Source: Betaproteobacteria bacterium
GTDB taxonomy: Bacteria; Pseudomonadota; Gammaproteobacteria; Burkholderiales; UBA9220
Length of the DNA: 5,409 bases
Reading direction: 5' to 3'
Assembly (NCBI GenBank): GCA_003519965.1
Contig: DOVS01000148.1
Span: 1-5,409, forward strand
In this document: piece by piece, positions 1 to 5,409 of the stretch
Numbering within the stretch: position 1 is the stretch's first letter
How the letters are laid out: each line of letters opens with the position of its first letter
Position numbers and translations under genes: made by a program
Notes under the pieces: generated by a model
What the model was told of the DNA's origin: nothing
The model's input: the letters and a program-made list of their open reading frames with translations, nothing else
Database searches by the model: none

Positions 1-753
<753 letters not shown>

Positions 754-762
754 AACCGGTTG

Positions 763-784
763 GCCGGGCGGCTTGCCGCCCGGC
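763..784 (+). terminator. GC-rich hairpin between nirS and nirC (possible attenuator or mRNA 3' stabiliser)
   Basis: A perfect inverted repeat lies 9 bases after the nirS stop codon: GCCGGGCGGC (763-772) pairs with GCCGCCCGGC (775-784) around TT, in practice a 9-bp all-GC stem with a CTTG loop. There is no immediate U-run; the nearest T-rich stretch is CGTTCCTTTT at 791-800. It may therefore be a partial terminator, or a barrier to 3' exonucleases that stabilises the nirS transcript. Either would let the abundant reductase be made in excess of the downstream cofactor enzymes. The structure is seen; the role is inferred. Confidence 0.5.
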
Positions 785-847
785 TGGCGCCGTTCCTTTT
801 CCGCCGGGTCCTCGTGGCGCCTCCGGCTTATACTGAACGCAACGGCC

Positions 848-1204
848 ATGCCTCCAAAAAAAATCACCACCGGCCTGATGGTCCTGATGTTGAGCGCCAC
901 CTTACCACTGGCTCACGGCGCGCCCGCGCAGATCATCACATCCCCCCCTCCCGCGCGACGGGCGGTGCTAATCGACATGGTGCGCGAAGATTGCGGCTCG
1001 TGCCACGGCTCTCGGCTTACCGGTGGGCTCGGGCCGGCGCTTACACCGCAAGCGCTCAAAGGAAAAAATCCAATAAGTCTGAAGGACACTATTTTGTTTG
1101 GCCGTCCCAATACCCCAATGCCGCCATGGAACCCGTTCATGAGCAACGCGGAAGCGGCGTGGATCGTTAATCGACTGATGAAAGGATTCCCGCATGCGCA
1201 GTAA
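848..1204 (+). CDS. nirC: NirC-type small periplasmic cytochrome c (cytochrome c55X)
   Basis: This encodes a 118-residue single-haem cytochrome c precursor. Residues 1-27 look like a Sec signal peptide: PPKK basic start, hydrophobic core GLMVLMLSATLPL, then AHGAPA as a likely cleavage region. The haem site is CGSCH at residues 49-53, and Met91 in GRPNTPMPPW is the likely second axial ligand. GGLGPALTP and the tail WIVNRLM are typical of NirC. NirC proteins have been linked to electron transfer to NirS and to haem d1 maturation; which applies here cannot be read from the sequence. The frame is open from 773, but the ATG at 848 places the lysines directly before the hydrophobic core, so I chose it. 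No clear ribosome binding site precedes it. The 3' end overlaps nirF by 11 bases, which suggests linked translation. The ATG at 760 in another frame gives no recognisable protein. Confidence 0.9.
   Translation: MPPKKITTGLMVLMLSATLPLAHGAPAQIITSPPPARRAVLIDMVREDCGSCHGSRLTGGLGPALTPQALKGKNPISLKDTILFGRPNTPMPPWNPFMSNAEAAWIVNRLMKGFPHAQ
1181..1186 (+). promoter_or_regulatory. Ribosome binding site of nirF
   Basis: AAAGGA lies inside the end of nirC, 7 bases before the nirF ATG at 1194. It supports that start and means nirF initiation occurs within the nirC reading frame. Confidence 0.6.
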
Positions 1205-2366
1205 CCTGTTCGTCATACTTTTCGCACTGTTCGCCTTGCAAGGCTGTGCGACGCAACCGTTGCGCGGCACCGGCGACTTGGGCGTGGTGGTGGAGCGCGA
1301 CAGCGGCAAGCTGCAAATCGTGGACACCACGGCCCGCACCATCCTGGGCGAAATTAGCGGGCTGGGCGATTTGTCCCACGCCACGGTGGTGTTTTCCCGC
1401 GATCAGCGCTACGCCTATGTGTTCGGCCGCGACGGCGGCTTGACCAAGGTGGACATTCTGCGACGGCGGATCGTCAAGCGCGTACTGCAATCCGGCAACA
1501 GCATCGGCGGCGCGATTTCCCAGGACGGCCGACTCATTGCCGCCGCCAACTATACTCCCGGCGGGGTGAAATTCTTCCGCAGCGACACTCTAGCGCAAGT
1601 CGCCGATATTCCCGCCATCGGCGCCGACGGCAAACGCTCCAAGGTCGTGGGGCTAGTGAGCGCGCCCGGCGACCGCTTCGTGTTCTCTCTCTACAACGCC
1701 GGGGAAATTTGGACCGCGGACATGAAGGCCCCGGCCCACCCGGTAATCCACAAATTTACCGGCGTCGGCAAGGAACCCTACGACGGCATTATTACCCCCG
1801 ACGGCCGCTATTATCTTGCCGGTTTATTCGGCGAGGACGGCATGGCCTTGCTCGATCTGTGGCATCTACCGAACGGCGTCAAACGCATCCTTAATGGCTA
1901 CGGCAAGGGTTCGCGGCGGCTGCCAGTGTATAAAATGCCGCACTTGGAAGGCTGGGGATTTTACAAGCACTATGCGTTCGTTCCGGCGGTGGGACACCAC
2001 GAAGTGCTGGTGATCGACACCGACACCTGGCGCCAGGCCGGCGTCATTCCAACCTACGGCCAGCCGGTATTCGTTGTCGGCCAACCTTATAGCCGCCATA
2101 TCTGGGTTGATTTCGCCTTCCCCGATAATGGCGCGATCCAAGTAATCGACGCGCCCACCCGCCGGGTTATTCGCACGCTCAAGCCAGGAAAGGGCGTGCT
2201 GTTCCTAGAATTCACCCCGCGCGGCGAAAATGTATGGGTTTCCGCGCGCGACAGCAATAAGCTGGTCGTGTACGACACCGCCACGTTCCGGCGGGTGACG
2301 GAGCTACCCTCTCATAAACCGAGCGGGATTTTCTTCACGCCACGCGCGTATAAACTCGGGTGGTAG
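1194..2366 (+). CDS. nirF: Haem d1 biosynthesis protein NirF, predicted lipoprotein
   Basis: NirF is required for haem d1 formation and acts in the periplasm on a late d1 intermediate. It was once proposed to be a dehydrogenase; its exact reaction has been debated, and the final dehydrogenation is now generally assigned to NirN. The 390-residue product has the usual NirF length and is related to the d1 propeller of NirS. Repeating blade-like strands run through residues ~25-385, for example LGVVVERDSGKLQIVD, YAYVFGRDGGLTKVD, YYLAGLFGEDGMALLD and VWVSARDSNKLVVYD. His62 in LSHATVVFSRD lies in a conserved early segment and could contact the ligand (inference). The N-terminus is a lipoprotein signal: hydrophobic residues 5-15, then lipobox LQGC with Cys18. 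Ala follows the Cys, so outer-membrane sorting is plausible. It overlaps nirC by 11 bases and lies 23 bases before nirDL. There is no CXXCH motif, which argues against NirN or NirS. Confidence 0.94.
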   Translation: MRSNLFVILFALFALQGCATQPLRGTGDLGVVVERDSGKLQIVDTTARTILGEISGLGDLSHATVVFSRDQRYAYVFGRDGGLTKVDILRRRIVKRVLQSGNSIGGAISQDGRLIAAANYTPGGVKFFRSDTLAQVADIPAIGADGKRSKVVGLVSAPGDRFVFSLYNAGEIWTADMKAPAHPVIHKFTGVGKEPYDGIITPDGRYYLAGLFGEDGMALLDLWHLPNGVKRILNGYGKGSRRLPVYKMPHLEGWGFYKHYAFVPAVGHHEVLVIDTDTWRQAGVIPTYGQPVFVVGQPYSRHIWVDFAFPDNGAIQVIDAPTRRVIRTLKPGKGVLFLEFTPRGENVWVSARDSNKLVVYDTATFRRVTELPSHKPSGIFFTPRAYKLGW

Positions 2367-2376
2367 GACGACACGC

Positions 2377-2384
2377 GGAGAGGA
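2377..2384 (+). promoter_or_regulatory. Strong ribosome binding site deciding the nirDL start
   Basis: GGAGAGGA ends 5 bases before the ATG at 2390. This favours 2390 over the in-frame ATG at 2360, which lies inside nirF and would add ten residues unrelated to the family. It is the best Shine-Dalgarno match in the window and sits at the head of the nirDL-G-H block. Confidence 0.75.
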
Positions 2385-2389
2385 ACCCC

Positions 2390-3370
2390 ATGACGACCCC
2401 TCTGGAAATGCGTTTGCTTAACGAGTTCCAGCGTAACTTTCCCCTCACGCCCGCACCCTTTGAGGAGATCGCCCGAACACTGAACAGTGACGAAAGCACG
2501 GTGCGGCGCACACTGCAAGAATTACTGGAACACGGCGTCATCAGCCGTATCGGCGCCGTGTTCCCGCCCCACCGGCTGGGCGCCAGCACGCTGGCGGCCT
2601 TGGCTGTGCCGCCCGAGCAGATAGACGCGGTAGCGCGGCAAATCAACGCCTACCCGGAGGTTAACCACAATTACGAACGGGAGCATGCCTATAATATATG
2701 GTTCGTCATCGCCGCCGCCCGCCGCGCCCGCATGAAAACGGTGCTACACGACATCGCGCGCCAATCCGGCCACCGTCCGCTCTACTTGCCGATGATCGAG
2801 GATTACCATATCGATCTCGGCTTCGACCTGCACGGTAAGCCGCAACGGCGGCAACGCCACAACACGCAAGCGCCGTTTACACCGCACACGCTGGACCGGC
2901 GCTTGATCGCCGCCATTCAGACGGGGATCGCGCCAATCTCGCGCCCCTATCGAGAAGCCGCCCGCCAGACGGGCATGACGGAAAGAGGCGTCATTCAGCG
3001 TTTGAAAGAAATGGTGCAAGGCGGGCTCATCAAACGTTGGGGCGTTATCGTCCGTCATCACGAGCTGGGGTTTCGCGCCAACGCCATGGCGGTATGGGAT
3101 ATTCCCGATGAACGGGTCGCCGCACTGGGGCGCTGCATCAGCCGATATAGCTTCATCACCCTATGCTACCGCCGCCAGCGCCATTTACCCGACTGGCCGT
3201 ATAATCTCTATTGCATGGTGCATGGGCGCGACCGCGCCACCGTGGGGACGGCGCTGGCCAAACTGCGCGACGAATGCGGATTGTACGATTTCGGCCACCA
3301 AGTGCTATTCAGCCGCCGCCGTTTCAAACAGTGCGGCGCGCGCTATATGGAATCGGCCAGGGCGGCGTAA
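2390..3370 (+). CDS. nirDL: Siroheme decarboxylase NirDL, fused NirD and NirL halves
   Basis: This subunit belongs to the enzyme that decarboxylates siroheme to 12,18-didecarboxysiroheme, a cytoplasmic step of haem d1 synthesis. The family has the AsnC/Lrp fold (winged helix plus alpha/beta domain) but is enzymatic, so automated labels such as 'AsnC family regulator' would mislead. The 326-residue product is two family members in tandem. The NirD-like half (~1-147) has a helix-turn-helix at ~5-55, VNHNYEREH at 91-99, NIWF at 102-105 and ends YHIDLGFDL. A basic, polar linker follows at ~148-166. The NirL-like half (~167-326) has a second helix-turn-helix, WGVIVRHHELGF at 217-228, LCYRRQRH at 258-265 and DWPYNLY at 268-274. 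Pseudomonas encodes NirD and NirL separately, while fused NirDL occurs in other denitrifiers. The start at 2390 is set by a strong ribosome binding site. The stop overlaps the nirG start (TAATG). Confidence 0.94.
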   Translation: MTTPLEMRLLNEFQRNFPLTPAPFEEIARTLNSDESTVRRTLQELLEHGVISRIGAVFPPHRLGASTLAALAVPPEQIDAVARQINAYPEVNHNYEREHAYNIWFVIAAARRARMKTVLHDIARQSGHRPLYLPMIEDYHIDLGFDLHGKPQRRQRHNTQAPFTPHTLDRRLIAAIQTGIAPISRPYREAARQTGMTERGVIQRLKEMVQGGLIKRWGVIVRHHELGFRANAMAVWDIPDERVAALGRCISRYSFITLCYRRQRHLPDWPYNLYCMVHGRDRATVGTALAKLRDECGLYDFGHQVLFSRRRFKQCGARYMESARAA

Positions 3371-3813
3371 TGGACCCCCTCGACCGTCAGATCATCAACA
3401 CGTTGCAAGGCGACTTCCCCGTTTGCGCACGACCCTTCGCCGCCGTCGCCGAACGGCTGGACACTACCGAGGAAATGGTGATCGCGCATATCGCCGCTCT
3501 GCTGCAAGCGGGCGTCCTATCTCGTTTCGGCCCGATGTACGACGCCGAACGCATGGGCGGCGCCTTCACGCTAGCAGCGCTGTCCGTGCCGGAGGATGAG
3601 TTCGATCACGTGGCGGCAATCGTCAACGGCCTGCCCCAAGTCGCCCATAATTATCGCCGGGAGCACCCATTAAATTTGTGGTTTGTGTTAGCCGCGGAAA
3701 CGCCAGACGCCATAGAGCGAACCCTCGCGGACATTGAACGGCGCACCGGACTACCCATCTATAACCTACCAAAACTCGACGAATTTTATATCGGTTTGCG
3801 GTTCGAGATATGA
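3370..3813 (+). CDS. nirG: Siroheme decarboxylase subunit NirG
   Basis: This 147-residue AsnC/Lrp-fold protein is of the NirD/NirG type and forms part of the siroheme decarboxylase. It has an N-terminal helix-turn-helix (about 1-55, DPLDRQIINTLQGDFP onward) and an alpha/beta domain. The signature VAHNYRREH is at 91-99, NLWFVLAAE is at 102-110, and the chain ends FYIGLRFEI. His93 and His99 fall at the same residue numbers as in the NirD half of NirDL, so the two align almost without gaps, as expected for duplicated genes. The ATG at 3370 shares its A with the nirDL stop; the frame is open upstream to 3211, but that part is not family-like and lies inside nirDL. No strong ribosome binding site is seen, so translation probably depends on ribosomes finishing nirDL. 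By analogy with the NirD/NirL pairing, its likely partner is NirH. Confidence 0.92.
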   Translation: MDPLDRQIINTLQGDFPVCARPFAAVAERLDTTEEMVIAHIAALLQAGVLSRFGPMYDAERMGGAFTLAALSVPEDEFDHVAAIVNGLPQVAHNYRREHPLNLWFVLAAETPDAIERTLADIERRTGLPIYNLPKLDEFYIGLRFEI

Positions 3814-4337
3814 AAACGCCACTGGACAACATCGACCGGCAAATCGTTCTCGCCACCCAAGGCGGCCTGCCGCTGGTGGCGCAACCGTACCACACAATCG
3901 CCGCGCAAATCGGACGGGATCCCGAAGAAGTCATGGCCCGCTTGCGCCGGTTGCTGGCGCAGGGAGTCATCCGCCGCATCGGCGTCGTTCCCAATCATTA
4001 CGCCTTGGGTTTTACCGCCAACGGCATGACGGTATGGGACGTGGACGACGCCCGCATCGCCGAAATCGGACCGCGAGTGGGCGCACTCGAATCCGTCAGC
4101 CATTGCTACCATCGCCCGCGCCATCCGCCACACTGGCCTTATAACTTATTTGCCATGGTGCATGGCCGCAGCCGTGAGGAAGTGGAAAACAAAACGGCGC
4201 AAATCGCCCGATTAATCGGCAATGCCAGCCACGGCCACCAGATTCTCTACAGCACGCGCATTCTGAAAAAAACCGGGCTGCGTTTCGGCGCGTCGCCGGA
4301 AAACACGCAACGTGTCGAATCATCAACCCAATCATAG
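3810..4337 (+). CDS. nirH: Siroheme decarboxylase subunit NirH
   Basis: This 175-residue AsnC/Lrp-fold protein is of the NirL/NirH type and is a component of siroheme decarboxylase in haem d1 synthesis. It has an N-terminal helix-turn-helix (about 5-55), then RRIGVVPNHYALGF at 55-68 and NGMTVWDV at 71-78. The signature SHCYHRPRH is at 97-105, HWPYNLFAMVHG is at 108-119, and GHQILYST follows near 142-149. It parallels the NirL half of NirDL along its length, but keeps a histidine (His98) where NirL has leucine. The polar, low-complexity tail from ~160 extends past the conserved fold. Its ATG overlaps the nirG stop (ATGA), a classic translational coupling arrangement. Together nirDL, nirG and nirH repeat a D-L, G-H pattern. 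Confidence 0.92.
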   Translation: MKTPLDNIDRQIVLATQGGLPLVAQPYHTIAAQIGRDPEEVMARLRRLLAQGVIRRIGVVPNHYALGFTANGMTVWDVDDARIAEIGPRVGALESVSHCYHRPRHPPHWPYNLFAMVHGRSREEVENKTAQIARLIGNASHGHQILYSTRILKKTGLRFGASPENTQRVESSTQS

Positions 4338-4350
4338 GAAAACCGCGCCG

Positions 4351-5409
4351 ATGTTCCGTCTTTCCCATTTTCTGCAAGAATTACACCAACCGACGCCGCC
4401 AGGCCCGCGGCGCGAACCGCCGGGCCCGGTGGTGATTTGGAATCTGCTGCGGCGCTGTAACCTGACTTGCCGGCACTGTTACTCTATCTCGGCGGATAAG
4501 GATTTCGCCGGCGAACTCTCCACCGCCGACGTATTCACCGTCATGGACGACCTCAAGGCGTTCCGTGTGCCGGTGTTGATCTTGTCCGGCGGCGAACCGC
4601 TGCTGCGCACCGATATTTTCGACATCGCCCGCCGCGCCAAGGCGCAAGGATTTTTCGTCGCCCTCTCCAGCAACGGCACCTTGATCGATGAACACAACAT
4701 CGACGCCATCGCCGCCGCCGGCTTCGACTACGTGGGCGTCAGCCTGGACGGCTTGGACGCCGCCCACGACCGCTTCCGCCGCCGAGACGGCGCATTTGCC
4801 GCCGCGCTCCATGGCATCCGCCTTTGCAAGGCCAGCGGCGTGAAAGTGGGTGTCCGCTTCACTCTGGTACAGAACAACGCTGGCGATCTTCCCGCCTTGC
4901 TGCAATTACTGGAAGACGAATCCATCGACAAATTCTATCTATCTCATCTCAATTATGCCGGACGCGGCAACAAACACCGCGACACGGACGCCTTCTTCGC
5001 CACCACCCGGCAAGCGATGGAGCAACTGATTGAAACCAACTGGCGGCTATTGCAACGAGGAATCCGCAAGGAGTTCGTTACCGGCAACAACGACGCCGAT
5101 GGCGTTTTTCTGCTGCACTGGATACGCCGCCGCTATCCCGAGCAAGAGGCTCGTTTACGGGAGAAGCTGGCGCAATGGGGCGGTAACGCGTCCGGTCTTC
5201 ACGTGGCCAACATCGACAATCTAGGCAATGTCCATCCCGATACGTTTTGGTGGAATCATACGCTAGGCAACGTGCGCGAGCGCCCCTTCTCGGCTATCTG
5301 GCCAGACCGCTCCGACCCCTTGATGGCGGGGTTGAAAACCCGCCCCCGTCCCGTCACGGGGCGCTGCGGCCGTTGCGCCTACGCCGATATTTGCGGCGGC
5401 AACACCCGC
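4351..5409 (+). CDS. nirJ: Radical SAM haem d1 biosynthesis protein NirJ (3' end outside window)
   Basis: NirJ is a cytoplasmic radical S-adenosylmethionine enzyme that removes the two propionate side chains from 12,18-didecarboxysiroheme during haem d1 synthesis. I translated it by hand: 353 codons are open to the last base of the window. Family members are about 385-390 residues, so roughly 35 are missing. The SAM-cluster motif CNLTCRHCY has Cys36, Cys40 and Cys43 (CX3CX2C). GGEP at 80-83, SSNGT at 106-110 and VSLDG at 130-134 are core radical SAM strand motifs. YLSHLNYAGRGN, EFVTGNNDADGV and GNVHPDTFWW are strongly NirJ-like. A SPASM/twitch-type second cluster region starts near the end, with CGRCAYADIC giving Cys339, Cys342 and Cys348; a fourth ligand is expected beyond 5409. 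The start at 4351 follows AGGA (4336-4339) that overlaps the nirH stop, 13 bases after it. Confidence 0.96.
   Translation, partial: MFRLSHFLQELHQPTPPGPRREPPGPVVIWNLLRRCNLTCRHCYSISADKDFAGELSTADVFTVMDDLKAFRVPVLILSGGEPLLRTDIFDIARRAKAQGFFVALSSNGTLIDEHNIDAIAAAGFDYVGVSLDGLDAAHDRFRRRDGAFAAALHGIRLCKASGVKVGVRFTLVQNNAGDLPALLQLLEDESIDKFYLSHLNYAGRGNKHRDTDAFFATTRQAMEQLIETNWRLLQRGIRKEFVTGNNDADGVFLLHWIRRRYPEQEARLREKLAQWGGNASGLHVANIDNLGNVHPDTFWWNHTLGNVRERPFSAIWPDRSDPLMAGLKTRPRPVTGRCGRCAYADICGGNTR

Noticed and set aside
760..1170. Open frame on + strand overlapping most of nirC
   Set aside because: It is in a different frame from nirC, is arginine-rich with no recognisable motif, and nirC in the neighbouring frame has a signal peptide and CGSCH haem site.
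3211..3369. Upstream extension of nirG to the ATG at 3211
   Set aside because: The added 53 residues are unlike any NirG N-terminus and lie entirely within the coding sequence of nirDL; the ATG at 3370 gives the family-typical start.
2390..4337. AsnC/Lrp-family transcription regulators, as the helix-turn-helix regions would suggest
   Set aside because: The HNY(E/R)REH and CY(R/H)R...WPYNL signatures and the position between nirF and nirJ identify them as siroheme decarboxylase subunits.
4681..4692. TTGATCGATGAA resembling half of an FNR/Dnr box
   Set aside because: It lies inside nirJ, lacks the matching ATCAA half at the right spacing, and encodes conserved residues after SSNGT.
4381..4905. 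Long minus-strand open frame of 174 codons opposite nirJ
   Set aside because: It is antisense to unmistakable radical SAM motifs, has low-complexity Gly/Ala/Val-rich content with no family resemblance, and is explained by GC-rich codon bias on the other strand.

Overview
This window is a stretch of a denitrification gene cluster: the end of the cytochrome cd1 nitrite reductase gene nirS, followed by genes for making and handling its cofactor, haem d1. All genes are on the + strand in the order nirS (3' part) - nirC - nirF - nirDL (fused) - nirG - nirH - nirJ (5' part). Both ends cut through a gene. The GC-rich coding sequence, the proteobacterial-type gene order and the close protein resemblance to Pseudomonas/Thauera/Thiobacillus-type Nir proteins suggest a denitrifying beta- or gammaproteobacterium. 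The species cannot be named from this window.

Layout. Positions 1-753 encode the C-terminal ~250 residues of NirS, including both d1-pocket histidines. A 94-base gap (754-847) holds a strong GC-rich hairpin. Next come nirC (848-1204, a small periplasmic c-type cytochrome) and nirF (1194-2366, a beta-propeller lipoprotein), which overlap by 11 bases. After 23 bases comes nirDL (2390-3370), a single gene joining a NirD-like and a NirL-like half. NirG (3370-3813) and nirH (3810-4337) follow, each starting inside the stop codon of the gene before it. NirJ (4351-5409, running off the end) is a radical SAM enzyme.

How they work together. In the established pathway, siroheme is decarboxylated at two acetate side chains by the NirD/L/G/H family. 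NirJ then removes two propionates, and NirF (periplasmic) takes part in a late step before the cofactor is inserted into NirS. NirC is a small cytochrome c linked to electron transfer to NirS or to cofactor maturation. The cluster would be expected to continue past 5409 with genes such as nirE or nirN, but this is not visible here.

This is a recognisable, canonical system, and I found no sign of a previously undescribed one. The points most worth a second look are the nirDL fusion with separate nirG and nirH still present, a histidine shared by NirD, NirG and NirH but replaced by leucine in the NirL half, the hairpin separating nirS from the biosynthetic genes, and the lipobox on NirF.
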